Positions 26,139 to 35,432 of a DNA stretch of 64,000 bases are shown piece by piece. A program made the translations under genes and the position numbers. How positions within the stretch are numbered: the first letter of the stretch is position 1; each line of letters begins with the position of its first letter. The notes under the pieces were generated by a model. It was not told the DNA's origin. It saw only the letters and a list, made by a program, of their open reading frames with translations, and did not search any database. Source of the DNA: Thermoactinomyces mirandus (GTDB taxonomy: Bacteria > Bacillota > Bacilli > Thermoactinomycetales > Thermoactinomycetaceae); the NCBI RefSeq assembly GCF_013868055.1, contig NZ_JACEOL010000018.1:62001-126000 (forward strand), read 5' to 3'.

Positions 26139-26260
26139 ATATCAGTAAAGAACAAAATTTTATCATTGTGAAAGTGCTAAAACGCAAAACCTGATCTTAA
26201 TCAAATTTCGATCCGGATGAACTAGGATTTAGATATAAAAACAAAGGAGAACAACCGATT

Positions 26261-26488
26261 ATGACAAAAGCTGTCTTTCATCTGAAATCGTTAACCTGTC
26301 CTTCATGTATGCAAAAAATTGAAACAGCCCTGATGAAAATAACGGATGCCTGTTCAGCCAAAGTATTTTTCAACTCCGGCAAAGTAAGGGCGGAGTTTGA
26401 TGAATCGTCCCTCCAGGCTGAAGAATTGGAAAAAGCAATTACCAGATTGGGTTACCCGGTAAAGTCCGTGAAATTGTCCCAATCATGA
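26261..26488 (+). CDS. heavy-metal-associated (HMA) domain protein, CopZ-like
   Basis: A 75-residue single HMA ferredoxin-like domain with the metal motif LTCPSCMQKIE (CxxC at residues 12-15). It should bind Cu(I), Zn or similar soft metals and act as a chaperone. AAAGGAGAAC precedes the ATG. No transport ATPase or CsoR-type regulator is next to it, so its partner is not evident. The lack of the MxCxxC methionine makes copper less certain. Confidence 0.88.
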   Translation: MTKAVFHLKSLTCPSCMQKIETALMKITDACSAKVFFNSGKVRAEFDESSLQAEELEKAITRLGYPVKSVKLSQS

Positions 26489-26497
26489 AAACTGTTT

Positions 26498-26524
26498 ACT
26501 TTAACCAAATTATTTGGTTAAAGT
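26498..26524. promoter_or_regulatory. perfect palindrome after the HMA gene
   Basis: ACTTTAACCAAA and TTTGGTTAAAGT are perfect arms around TTA. There is no T-run, so it is either a weak mRNA-end hairpin or an operator. An AAAGGAG follows within a few bases but no start codon is in range. The next 270 bp up to the sirtuin gene holds nothing I can support. Confidence 0.45.
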
Positions 26525-26792
26525 TACAAAGGAGAAAAGCGACACGGCCACTGCGCCCTTGATTTCCCGATTCATTTTACTTTTCTCCATATTTACATTC
26601 TCAGCCGATACATGAAGTCCGCTCCGAATATTATGAATATGATGCCAAATAAATTTTCCCATTATCTGATTGCAGAAAAACTGCGAGGTAATTTTTTGGA
26701 GAATTGATGAAAAACGAATTGCGAACAATGCCCCGTTTTTTTCCACAACAGGGATGCCCGCAAATCCGTTTTTCACTGTATAAACAAACAGC

Positions 26793-27563
26793 TTACCCCT
26801 TTTGTGCTGTACCAGCCCGTTCTTTCAATTGCTGAAACCGATCGCTTCCCAAAACAGATTTCTCCACTTCGCTTAATACTTTCCCGATGCTTTCATGAAT
26901 AACCAGTTCAGCCAAATAATCCAGTGGAGTGGAAGACTTGTTGATTATCATTACTTTCGACCCCGTCTCATGCGCAATTTCCACCAGTCCGGCAAAGGGA
27001 TAAACCTGCAGTGAGGTGCCCAGTACAACTACAGTATCTGCCCGTTCCACTTCCTGGATCGCTGAGGGCCAGGCGACTGAATCAAGCGGTTCCCCGAACA
27101 GGACAATGGGCGGACGCAATGGAGCCTTGCAATGTTCATCAGTACAATAATAGGTTCCTTCACGATAGGAAACAGCCGGATACTCTTTGCCGCAGCGGGA
27201 ACAGACCAGATAGCGCATATGCCCGTGGATCTCGATCACTTTCCGATTTCCCGCCTGTTGGTGGAAACCGTCAATATTCTGGGTCAGAACCGCTTTCAGG
27301 ATCCCTTCTTTCTCCAGTTCGGCGAGCACATGATGACCAATATTGGGATGAAATTTCAATAAATCTTCAATCCGCATTTGATAGAATTCAAAAAAATCAT
27401 CCGTTCCGATCGCCTGGGGAGTGGCAATCTCATTCGGATCTTTGCCACACCAAAGTCCACCCTGGGAACGAAAATCGGGAAGCCCGCTTTCCGTTGACAT
27501 TCCCGCCCCCGTCAGGGCAACGAGATAATTGGAGTCCCGGATCAGCCGAATCAGCTCTTTCAT
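26793..27563 (-). CDS. cobB: NAD-dependent protein deacylase, sirtuin family
   Basis: This Sir2 enzyme removes acyl groups from lysines using NAD. Motifs in the 256-residue protein: GAGMSTESGLPDFRS (NAD loop), TQNIDGFHQQAG with the catalytic region H (IEIHGHM), four zinc cysteines (CSRC and YYC...EHC) and GTSLQVYPFAGL. Length and order match bacterial class III/U sirtuins. GGGGGAG precedes the ATG. It may regulate acetyl-CoA synthetase but no such gene is adjacent. Confidence 0.95.
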   Translation of the reverse strand: MKELIRLIRDSNYLVALTGAGMSTESGLPDFRSQGGLWCGKDPNEIATPQAIGTDDFFEFYQMRIEDLLKFHPNIGHHVLAELEKEGILKAVLTQNIDGFHQQAGNRKVIEIHGHMRYLVCSRCGKEYPAVSYREGTYYCTDEHCKAPLRPPIVLFGEPLDSVAWPSAIQEVERADTVVVLGTSLQVYPFAGLVEIAHETGSKVMIINKSSTPLDYLAELVIHESIGKVLSEVEKSVLGSDRFQQLKERAGTAQKG

Positions 27564-27579
27564 CAGATTTCTCCCCCTT

Positions 27580-27739
27580 TCAAAGATTTATGTAAACAGC
27601 ACCCTTCTCCAATGCCATTCCGGAGACAGCGTAACAAATGAAAGCAAAGTTTCCATTCTTCTTCGGGAATTTCGCGACAACAGTTTCACAAGCAATAACG
27701 TGGACTTCTTTTTCCAGCTGGGGAATCAGTTCTATTTTT
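27580..27739 (-). pseudogene. start-less coding fragment upstream of the sirtuin
   Basis: On the minus strand a stop-free frame reads ELIPQLEKEVHVIACETVVA, then continues with protein-like sequence to a TGA 17 bp before the sirtuin ATG. There is no start codon or ribosome binding site at its 5' end, where two stops occur. It looks like the 3' end of a small gene that once preceded the sirtuin. Family unknown. Confidence 0.35.
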
Positions 27740-28122
27740 TATTATAACATATAGATTTATGATAACTTTTTCACTTCAATCTCTTTGAATAAACAAGCTT
27801 TCATCGAATGAATCCGCTGAATCACATAAATAAAATTATTTGCTAAAAAGCCTGTTACTGGTTCTATGATTATCTTCATATTCAAATTTTCTTCCTGAAA
27901 ATTACTTAACACGTTTGCCTCTTTCATCTTCAGATAACATAAATAACAAGGAGATTATTTATTATCAATATATAGATATTTTTCAATATAATATATTGTT
28001 TTTATATTTAAATAAATATATTATATAATTAAATGATAATCTAAATTTAAAAGGCTTATTCCGAACTTTGGAACTGCTGTTAAAAACCAACTCTTAATAT
28101 ACCTGCAGTAAGGAGGCATCCA
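27740..28122. other. AT-rich intergenic region
   Basis: About 380 very AT-rich bases with stops in all frames between the sirtuin side and the decayed IclR gene. It may contain the promoter for the kip operon. No specific boxes are called. Confidence 0.4.
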
Positions 28123-28400
28123 TTGCGATATAAAAACAAGACCGTTATCAAGTCGATGGAGATTGAACTTATTTTTAACACATGACCACCTGAATCTTCA
28201 GGAAATAGCTGAGTTTGCCAATCCCAAAAACTTCCGCCTATCGAATGACTGGATCATTAACTGAAATGGGTTTTCCGACCAGGGATGAAGAAGGTAAATA
28301 CTCTCTCGGCCTATTGTTTCCCCATTTTGGCCAGTTAGTAGCAGGGATCAGTATCGTTGGCCCGGAGTCCCGTTTTCAGAAAGACGGCTGTCGATATTGA
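28123..28400 (+). pseudogene. decayed IclR-family regulator (kipR-like)
   Basis: TTG after AAGGAGGCATCC opens a reading frame (NKTVIKSMEIEL) that breaks; a shifted frame gives LNLQEIAEFANP and another gives KTSAYRMTGSLTEMGFPTRD followed by GKYSLGLLF. Joined, these match the helix-turn-helix of IclR regulators. At least two frameshifts are needed and the ligand-binding domain is gone. In Bacillus subtilis the kip operon includes the IclR-type kipR, so this is probably the lost local regulator. Confidence 0.65.
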
Positions 28401-28520
28401 CCGAAAAAGTAAAGGATGCAGCTAATTAAAATTTCATTTGCACTCCGATGGCAAGGCCGAGAACAATAACCGAACTAACTGGAACTAACTGGACACAAAG
28501 CCTGAAATGGAGGTGAAAGG

Positions 28521-29219
28521 GTGCCTGGTCACACATCTGTTGAACTGACCCCGCTTGGGGATACTGCTGTTATGGTTCAGTTAGGACAAACAATTAATCC
28601 TGAAACCCACCTGAAAGTCAAAAAACTGGCAATTTATCTGGATCAAAACCCGATTCCGGGAATGGTGGAATACGTCCCCGCGTTTACTACCATCGCGGTA
28701 TATTACGATCCCTTAAAAACCTCTTATAAAAAAATCTGTTCCATATTGGAACTGATTGTTTCAAGATCAGAAGATTTAACAGATCCCAAACCGCGAACTG
28801 TCGAAATTCCTGTATGCTACGCAGAAGAATTTGGCCCTGATCTCGAATTTGTTGCAAAATATAACGGACTGACGCCCGATCAGGTAATAGATATTCACTC
28901 CAGCAACGAATACTTGATGTATATGATTGGATTTGCCCCAGGTTTTCCCTATCTGGGTGGCATATCCAAACACATTGCAACGCCACGACGAAAGTTCCCC
29001 CGTCTCTCCATTCCAGCCGGATCTGTCGGAATTGCCGGTTCACAAACTGGTGTATACCCAATCAGTACTCCAGGTGGATGGCAAATAATCGGTCGAACAC
29101 CACTTGATCTTTTCCGACCTAATGAAAATCCCCCTTGTCTGTTACAAGTAGGAGATCTTGTGAAGTTTCGGCCAATATGCCGGGAAGAGTACGATGCCTG
29201 GAAGGAGAATGCTCAGTGA
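28521..29219 (+). CDS. pxpB: 5-oxoprolinase subunit PxpB (KipI-like)
   Basis: This is one of the three subunits of the ATP-dependent 5-oxoprolinase that opens pyroglutamate to glutamate; the B. subtilis homologue KipI also inhibits the sporulation kinase KinA. The 232-residue protein shows LGDTAVMVQLG, EYVPAFTTIAVYYDP, MIGFAPGFPYLGG and SVGIAGSQTGVYPISTPGGW, all typical. GTG start with GGAGGTGAAAG. It overlaps the next gene by 4 nt (GTGA). Confidence 0.95.
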   Translation: MPGHTSVELTPLGDTAVMVQLGQTINPETHLKVKKLAIYLDQNPIPGMVEYVPAFTTIAVYYDPLKTSYKKICSILELIVSRSEDLTDPKPRTVEIPVCYAEEFGPDLEFVAKYNGLTPDQVIDIHSSNEYLMYMIGFAPGFPYLGGISKHIATPRRKFPRLSIPAGSVGIAGSQTGVYPISTPGGWQIIGRTPLDLFRPNENPPCLLQVGDLVKFRPICREEYDAWKENAQ

Positions 29220-30223
29220 GCATAAAGGTCATCCGGGCAGGAATGCTCACTTCCATTCAAGATCTTGGCAGATATGGAATGCAAAAACACGGAATTATCG
29301 TGAGTGGTGCCATGGATCCTTTCGCTTTGCGAGTCGGGAACCTTTTGGTCGGAAACGAAGAAAGAGAAGCGGCTCTCGAAATAACAATGCTGGGGCCGAC
29401 ACTTCAGTTTCTCGAAGATTCATTAATTGCAATTTGCGGTGGGAATTTGTCCCCGAAAATTGACGGACATAAAATCCCTGGATGGCGTCCCATTCTGGTG
29501 AAAAAGGGAAGTATTCTGGAATTCGGTGCAGCGAGATCAGGTTGTCGCGCTTATCTGACACTGGCCGGTGGATTTGATATCCCGCAGGTAATGGGAAGCC
29601 GCAGCACTTATCTTCGTGCCGGGCTTGGCGGTTTCCAGGGGCGAGCCTTAAAAAAAGGAGATATTCTGAATCTCAGGGCACCTTCAGAACTGGCAAACAA
29701 AATGAAAGATTCTCTTTCTAAAACGACAGGAGTCCAGTTATTTTCTACCAGCAAATGGTCTGTAAGTAATCGCCTTCTTTCCTTTTACCAAAAAAAGACG
29801 ATCATTCGTGTATTACCAGGCAACCAATTTTACCGTTTTACATGGGACAGCAGGAAAAAATTTTTCACAAGGGATTTTTTCATTACACAACAATCTGATC
29901 GCATGGGATATCAGCTGAAAGGGCCGCAAACAAGATTATCAGAACCGCTGGAACTTGTATCGGAAGCAGTATCAACCGGCACGGTGCAAATACCACCTGC
30001 TGGCAATCCGATTATTTTGATGGCAGACCGTCAAACAACAGGTGGTTACCCGAAAATAGCCCAGATAATCAATGTTGATATCCCAATTTTAGCTCAAATA
30101 AAACCTGGCGAAAAAATACGTTTTCAAATGGTTACACTGGAAGAATCTCAAGAGTTATATCGTACACGGGAAGTTGAAATCCGAAAATTAAAACTGGCTA
30201 TTGCATCAAAAGTACAAAGATAA
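29216..30223 (+). CDS. pxpC: 5-oxoprolinase subunit PxpC (KipA-like)
   Basis: This is the biotin-dependent-carboxylase-like/allophanate hydrolase C-terminal-type subunit, about 335 residues, partner of PxpB. The N-terminus [18 protein letters not shown] and the motifs [26 protein letters not shown] and [14 protein letters not shown] are typical. The GTG start overlaps the pxpB stop and has AAGGAGAAT upstream; the open frame extends further back inside pxpB and was not used. Confidence 0.95.
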   Translation: MSIKVIRAGMLTSIQDLGRYGMQKHGIIVSGAMDPFALRVGNLLVGNEEREAALEITMLGPTLQFLEDSLIAICGGNLSPKIDGHKIPGWRPILVKKGSILEFGAARSGCRAYLTLAGGFDIPQVMGSRSTYLRAGLGGFQGRALKKGDILNLRAPSELANKMKDSLSKTTGVQLFSTSKWSVSNRLLSFYQKKTIIRVLPGNQFYRFTWDSRKKFFTRDFFITQQSDRMGYQLKGPQTRLSEPLELVSEAVSTGTVQIPPAGNPIILMADRQTTGGYPKIAQIINVDIPILAQIKPGEKIRFQMVTLEESQELYRTREVEIRKLKLAIASKVQR

Positions 30224-30249
30224 TTTCAACTATTCCTGGAGGAATCGTT

Positions 30250-31014
30250 ATGTTTCAAGTAGATTTGAACTGTGACCTGGGAGAAAGTTTTGGAGCTTAT
30301 AGAATCGGCTTTGATGATGAAATTCTGAATTTTGTGACCTCGGCAAACATTGCTTGCGGCTTTCACGCCGGAGACCCGTTAACAATGCGCAAGACTGTCA
30401 GACTCGCCCTGGAAAAAAGCGTTGCGATCGGTGCCCACCCCGGACTGCCAGATCTGGCCGGTTTTGGACGACGGAACATGGATATTTCACCGGAAGAAAT
30501 ATATGACATTGTTATCTATCAAATTGGAGCCTTATACGGATTTGTAAAAGCAGAGGGTGGAACGATGCAGCATGTAAAACCACACGGCGCTTTATACAAT
30601 ATGGCTGCTAAAAGCCCTCAAATATCCGGTGCGATTGCAAAAGCAGTCTACAATGTAGACCCTCAGTTGATTCTGTTTGGTTTGTCCGGAAGTGAATTGG
30701 TAAAAGCCGGAGAATCAATCGGGCTTCGTACGGCAAATGAAGTTTTTGCCGATCGAACTTATCAACAGGACGGTACTTTAACTTCACGCCGTCAATCTGA
30801 TGCTTTAATCACCGATTGCAAGAAAGCAGCCGAACAGGTCATCCGAATAGTTAAAGAAGGAAAAGTACTGACCCGGCAAAAGACAGAGATAACAATCCAG
30901 GCTGATACTGTTTGTATCCATGGTGACAGTCCCCATGCCCTGGTGTTCGCCCGTCAAATACAAGAACTCCTTGCAACTTCGGGAGTAAAAATCAGACCTG
31001 TTAAAAATGGATGA
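30250..31014 (+). CDS. pxpA: 5-oxoprolinase subunit PxpA (LamB/YcsF)
   Basis: The LamB/YcsF subunit is required for pyroglutamate hydrolysis. 254 residues with [14 protein letters not shown] at the N-terminus, [12 protein letters not shown], and [13 protein letters not shown], all family signatures. A CTGGAGGAATC site precedes the ATG. It follows pxpC by 26 bp. Confidence 0.96.
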   Translation: MFQVDLNCDLGESFGAYRIGFDDEILNFVTSANIACGFHAGDPLTMRKTVRLALEKSVAIGAHPGLPDLAGFGRRNMDISPEEIYDIVIYQIGALYGFVKAEGGTMQHVKPHGALYNMAAKSPQISGAIAKAVYNVDPQLILFGLSGSELVKAGESIGLRTANEVFADRTYQQDGTLTSRRQSDALITDCKKAAEQVIRIVKEGKVLTRQKTEITIQADTVCIHGDSPHALVFARQIQELLATSGVKIRPVKNG

Positions 31015-31043
31015 AACTATCCGGAAATGAAAGGAGAAAAAGT

Positions 31044-32252
31044 TTGGAGAAAAAACTGAACCGGAGTTTACTGCTTGGAGCCGCGTTTCTCATGGCAACA
31101 TCAGCCACAGGTCCTGGATTTCTTACCCAGACCACCGTATTTACATCACAATTTGCTGCAAACTTTGGATTTGCAATCCTTACATCAGTTATCCTTGATA
31201 TCGGTGTCCAGATGAATATTTGGCGAATTATTGCGGTTTCGGAAAAACGGGCACAAGACATTGCCAATATCATCTTGCCTGGACTGGGATATTTTCTTGC
31301 CTTGCTGATTATTTTTGGCGGCCTCGCCTTTAATATCGGGAACATAGCAGGTGCCGGCCTTGGATTTGATGTGTTGTTCGGGATTGACGCAAAAATTGGT
31401 GCAATTGCAAGCGGGATGATTGCAATCGGGATCTTCCTGTCCAAAGAAGCTGGCAGAGCGATGGACCGTTTTACTCAAGTTCTTGGCTTCGTTATGATCA
31501 GTCTTACTTTATATGTAGCATTGAAATCTGCACCACCTGTTGGAGAGGCAATAATCAGAACCTTTTATCCGGTTGTAACAGAAACAGAGCGAACTGAATT
31601 TTTTATGGCGATTGTTACTTTAGTTGGCGGAACCGTAGGTGGATATATAACATTTGCAGGCGGTCATCGCTTACTGGATGCCGGAGTCAAAGGTCCTGAT
31701 TCACTGCCGCAGGTTACGAAAAGTGCTGTATCAGGCATCTTGATTACGACGATTATGCGAACAGTTTTGTTTTTGGCAATTCTTGGTGTGGTAGCTGCCG
31801 GATTCTCCCTGGACGTAACGAATCCACCTGCCTCTGTATTCAAACTGGCGGCAGGCGATATCGGATACAAGCTGTTTGGGATCGTCATGTGGGCGGCTGC
31901 GATTACATCTGTTGTCGGGTCTGCCTATACATTCGTATCATTTATACAAACTTTCAGTAACCGGCTGAATAAAAATCACAAATGGATCACTATTGGATTT
32001 ATTGTTGTGTCAACAGGCATATTCATTTTAACCGGTCGTCCTGTCAAAACCCTGATTTTAGCAGGTGCCTTGAACGGGCTGATTCTTCCGGTTGCCTTAA
32101 GTATTTTGCTGATTGCTGCCCATAACAGAAAAATTGTCAATCATTACAAACACCCCATTTGGTTAACGGTATTTGGAGCGTTGGTTGTTACAGTCATGTC
32201 TTACTTAAGCATATATATGCTTATCGCGGAAATTCCAAAGTTGTTCATGTAA
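31044..32252 (+). CDS. ycsG: NRAMP-like transporter (YcsG family)
   Basis: This is an integral membrane protein of about 402 residues with 11 or so helices, related to NRAMP divalent-metal transporters but in the YcsG branch found with kip/pxp genes. TSATGPGFLTQTTVFT replaces the DPGN motif of true metal NRAMPs, so metal transport is doubtful; a role in pyroglutamate or related uptake is inferred from context. The TTG start with AAAGGAGAAAAAG was preferred; an ATG 11 codons upstream overlapping the pxpA stop is possible. Confidence 0.88.
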   Translation: MEKKLNRSLLLGAAFLMATSATGPGFLTQTTVFTSQFAANFGFAILTSVILDIGVQMNIWRIIAVSEKRAQDIANIILPGLGYFLALLIIFGGLAFNIGNIAGAGLGFDVLFGIDAKIGAIASGMIAIGIFLSKEAGRAMDRFTQVLGFVMISLTLYVALKSAPPVGEAIIRTFYPVVTETERTEFFMAIVTLVGGTVGGYITFAGGHRLLDAGVKGPDSLPQVTKSAVSGILITTIMRTVLFLAILGVVAAGFSLDVTNPPASVFKLAAGDIGYKLFGIVMWAAAITSVVGSAYTFVSFIQTFSNRLNKNHKWITIGFIVVSTGIFILTGRPVKTLILAGALNGLILPVALSILLIAAHNRKIVNHYKHPIWLTVFGALVVTVMSYLSIYMLIAEIPKLFM

Positions 32253-32309
32253 AATCAGGGTTCAATTTCTTAACACCTGCGGGGGATAGAGAAAAGAACC
32301 TTGAATAAA

Positions 32310-32626
32310 TAAAACCTGAAGAAATTGGCCGTCTTCCGGCAGAATAAATTGATCAAACCCGGTTCCGGAATGACAACAAGTTATACACAGGCAATCCAGT
32401 CATCTTAAAAGAAGCTTGCCTTGAATTCGAAACCTTGATTCGCCTGACTATGGCGATCCTGCCATCGTCAAACTACCGGGCTTGCGAAATAACCCTCAGG
32501 CTGTAGCCATACCTGCAAAACCGGACCTGACGATTATACATTCTCCGCGGCATATGTTTATACTGACCTGAGAAAAGAACCGTTTCAAGTATTGCAGGAC
32601 TTAAACTTTACAGGAATTTTGATTTA
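32310..32626 (+). pseudogene. decayed ycsI-like gene (DUF1445, D-glutamate cyclase family)
   Basis: Fragments in different frames resemble DUF1445: YTGNPVILKEACLEFETLI, then DYGDPAIVKL, NNPQAVAIPAKPDLTIIHSP followed by RHMF, and a shifted TDLRKEPFQV. These follow the order of the family (GYVQANLVILP-like, PDFGD-like, GVTPQ-like, ITHAPGHMFITDL-like segments). Several frameshifts and stops make it nonfunctional. In B. subtilis ycsI lies in the same operon. The boundaries are approximate. Confidence 0.55.
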
Positions 32627-32658
32627 AAAGTGTTGCTTTTTTTCTCTGACCAAAGAAA

Positions 32659-32685
32659 GACCAAGGTATTGTTTCTACCTTGGTC
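32659..32685. terminator. hairpin between convergent genes
   Basis: GACCAAGGTA and TACCTTGGTC form a perfect 10-bp stem around TTGTTTC. It lies between the plus-strand kip operon and the minus-strand GHMP kinase. T-runs are weak on both sides, so it may act in either direction at moderate strength. Confidence 0.6.
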
Positions 32686-32790
32686 TCCTTTGCCGGAGTC
32701 CTAAAACCGCAACAAAAAAGACCGATACAGATCGATCTTCTGGTAAGTAACGATTGGCATATTTCTATGTAACTAAAAGCCTGTTAAATT

Positions 32791-33723
32791 TTACTTGATG
32801 TTCCTTTCCTGAATAACAGGGAAGTGTTTCAAATCATGGCACCTCTCCCAAGAATGGTAAATATTTACCTCTCCAGTGATTTCCTTCAGCAGTTTGGTCG
32901 CTTTGCCAAGTTTATATGGATAATCGGGAAGCCGTGAAGAAAGCAACAATCCAATGCATGGGCCACTATGCGTCACGATTACCCCCAATGCCCTTATCCT
33001 TTCACAGATGTCCAGTACTTTGGGAAGGGTGCGTTTAACAAGAAGTTTCTGATTCAGCTGGGCGCTTCGGGTAGAGATTCGGCCCACACGCACATAATCT
33101 TTTTTATGAATGGCTAACACAATCTCATCGAGCAGTCGCTGATACTCAAGCTTGTCTCTTAGGGTGAACGGTTTTTTTCTTTGGTTGAAACTTAAAGTAT
33201 CAATTGTTCCACCTTCATCAATGCCAACCACAGTCAAGTGCGGCAGCGTCCCAAGAAAGTCCCTGAGTTGTCCCGCTTTGTGGTAAAACGAAGTCACTCC
33301 GGGATACATTACTCCATCAGACGGTTCGATCTCCGCCAAAAAGCGTTGGATATCTTCCTCCCTAATCCCGAGATTGTAACAATTGTCAATGGCCCGGGCA
33401 CATGCAACCAAATCGGCAGAAGAACTGGCCAATCCTTTTCCGACAGGAATCATACTGTTTACGGTGATTCTTCCTCCCGTCGGAAGCTTGTACCATGACA
33501 GGATTTTAGATGCCAGATCGCGTGTCTTGGTTTTGTGCGAGGGGATCACCTCAATGGAATCCCTTCCGGGGTCTGGTACAAAAGTTACATGCGAATACCG
33601 GGTGATCGGGAACGACACCAGGAAATCCAGGTCATTATCCGGCAAAACTCCTTGCAAAAGTTCACCGAACGTTCCAAACGACTGCCCGATCCCTGCCTGC
33701 GCAATCTGAACATTTTTACCCAC
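32791..33723 (-). CDS. GHMP-family kinase (PduX/threonine-kinase-like)
   Basis: 310 residues with the GHMP ATP motif IPVGKGLASSSADLVACARA and an N-terminal GIGQSFGTFGELLQG. This N-terminus resembles PduX-type L-threonine kinases used in cobalamin side-chain synthesis, but no cobalamin gene is near, so the substrate is not assigned. The GTG start has AAGGAAGG about 10 bases upstream. Monocistronic by appearance. Confidence 0.82.
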   Translation of the reverse strand: MGKNVQIAQAGIGQSFGTFGELLQGVLPDNDLDFLVSFPITRYSHVTFVPDPGRDSIEVIPSHKTKTRDLASKILSWYKLPTGGRITVNSMIPVGKGLASSSADLVACARAIDNCYNLGIREEDIQRFLAEIEPSDGVMYPGVTSFYHKAGQLRDFLGTLPHLTVVGIDEGGTIDTLSFNQRKKPFTLRDKLEYQRLLDEIVLAIHKKDYVRVGRISTRSAQLNQKLLVKRTLPKVLDICERIRALGVIVTHSGPCIGLLLSSRLPDYPYKLGKATKLLKEITGEVNIYHSWERCHDLKHFPVIQERNIK

Positions 33724-33854
33724 TTGTTGTTTACCTTCCTTTAACTTTGTAGCAAAGAAGAAGCAGAGACTGATACTTTTGAAAACAGCCGCCAGCCTTT
33801 TGGAATCAGGGAAGGCATGAGGATCAGACAGTAACCAAAAAACAGCAACTTTCT

Positions 33855-33926
33855 TTATTCCCCCAATGAATGTACCATCTCCCGAACGATCTTGCCAACT
33901 GGCAACCCCCTTTTTTCATTTGGCAT
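33855..33926 (-). CDS. possible 23-residue peptide in the gap before the GHMP kinase
   Basis: The 320 bp between jetD and the GHMP kinase has one neat small frame: ATG after AGGTG at about 10 bases, MPNEKRGLPVGKIVREMVHS and three more residues, then TAA. The composition is plausible and amphipathic. It overlaps a perfect 14-bp palindrome (TTGCCAACTGGCAA, 33892-33905), which might instead be an operator. Weak evidence; nothing else in the gap is supported. Confidence 0.25.
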   Translation of the reverse strand: MPNEKRGLPVGKIVREMVHSLGE

Positions 33927-34043
33927 ATTGGAAAATCACCTATATAACTACATGAGAAGGTCCACTGAATCATGTCCAGAAAGGATTCATCCAGGTTATC
34001 GAAAAATCTTATAATAGATGAATTTATGATGTACCTTTCATTA

Positions 34044-35411
34044 TCAATCAATTATTTCCCCTTTTATATCTTCCAAAAGAAGTTGAAACAAACTTTCCTG
34101 ATATCCCGCTTGTCGCAAACGTCTCATTGTATTGGCGACTTCTACCAGCCTTGGATTTTTTATATTTTTAAGTTTTTTGATACGATATTCTTCCAGTTCC
34201 TGTTCCAGCCGGCATGCCCGGTAATCTTCAACGCCGAATCTCCACAAAATTACCCGATCCGGATAACGTTGAGCGAGTCGGTCAGCAATTAGTAAACCTT
34301 CCGGATCAAAGTCACCCGAATAATAAATGTATGTTCCATTACCGGCCAATTGGTCCAGAAGAATAAGACTGCATGTATTGACCTGGCCATGAGTACAAAT
34401 TAACGGCGGATGGATTCCTTCTTTGATTAACTCTTCAAATAAAGCAGAGAATAATCCTGAGTTTTCAACCACAAATACCTTTCTTAATTCAGGATCAGCT
34501 GGTTCTGCCTTTCTTATTTTAACCATCTCTTTCAAGGGAATATTGAGTACACAACGGTCTTCAATCGCCGCTTCCCATACTGCAAGCGGCCGGTTTTTGT
34601 AATCCCGGGCAAGCAATCCTGTCGTTGAGACAAAATTAAGAATATCATCCCGTAACAGTCCAAAAGAATGAAACAACAGATTAATTTCTTCCGCCGGTGT
34701 CAGTTTAAAACGAGATTCTTCCCCCTGGTAACTCCCTTTTCCAACAATTCGTAAAGCATTAAATAACATTTTTCCTCTGATGGTGTGCATATCAAAACCA
34801 TGTGGGTTTCCCGTTATTCGTTCTGCGAAAAAGGGGAAACGCTCCAACTTTTCAACTGGCACATTTCCATTTGAACCCCTTTTCTTTTCCAGTTCAACCA
34901 AAGCGTTCCCTACAACCAACATATCTGCAGCCAAATGATCTTGCTGTCGCTCGTATAACTGGTGAATGAACCGAGTTTCTGTGGATTGACTCATAATTGA
35001 ACAAATCCACATGGATACAAAAGAGGAAGAAAACTTTTCTTGAATATGTTGAAAAAAAAGCTGTTTTTTATTGTGATTTCTTGCTTTTAGCTCATGTTTA
35101 CTTATTAATTTTTCACCAGCAAATCCTTCCAGCAACTTTAGGCAAGCAATGTCGGAAAATCGCGTATCTTTCAAGCGTTGTTCAAATTCTTTAATTAACA
35201 CACGAATGTCCTGGCCGGGCTCAACTTCTTTTCGAAAAAAAGAAGAGAGCACAGCAGCCTCTTGTTTGGACAAGTTTGTTATTCTTACAGTTCCCCCGAT
35301 TCGTCCTAAACTTCGATACTTTTTGATCATAAGCAGAAGAAGGCGGTGAAAGCCTTCTTCTGCTTGAAAAAAACGGACAGCCTCTTCCAATTTTTTGTCT
35401 TTTTCTTTCAT
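34044..35411 (-). CDS. jetD: Wadjet JetD-like nuclease subunit (DUF2399/DUF3323)
   Basis: 455 residues. The C-terminal half is a TOPRIM-like DUF2399 domain: the acidic residue in VVENSGLFSALFEEL and the DxD in YYSGDFDPEGLLIADRL are the expected metal-binding site. In Wadjet systems JetD cuts plasmid DNA after the SMC motor has reeled it in. The catalytic residues look intact. It lies 21 bp after jetC with AAGGAG before the ATG and is the last gene of a four-gene operon. Confidence 0.9.
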   Translation of the reverse strand: MKEKDKKLEEAVRFFQAEEGFHRLLLLMIKKYRSLGRIGGTVRITNLSKQEAAVLSSFFRKEVEPGQDIRVLIKEFEQRLKDTRFSDIACLKLLEGFAGEKLISKHELKARNHNKKQLFFQHIQEKFSSSFVSMWICSIMSQSTETRFIHQLYERQQDHLAADMLVVGNALVELEKKRGSNGNVPVEKLERFPFFAERITGNPHGFDMHTIRGKMLFNALRIVGKGSYQGEESRFKLTPAEEINLLFHSFGLLRDDILNFVSTTGLLARDYKNRPLAVWEAAIEDRCVLNIPLKEMVKIRKAEPADPELRKVFVVENSGLFSALFEELIKEGIHPPLICTHGQVNTCSLILLDQLAGNGTYIYYSGDFDPEGLLIADRLAQRYPDRVILWRFGVEDYRACRLEQELEEYRIKKLKNIKNPRLVEVANTMRRLRQAGYQESLFQLLLEDIKGEIID

Positions 35412-35432
35412 AAGTTCTCCTTTTTTCTTCTT

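Noticed and set aside
26510..26776. 88-codon minus-strand frame between the HMA gene and the sirtuin
   Set aside because: Composition is not protein-like, it has no ribosome binding site, and it includes one arm of the palindrome.
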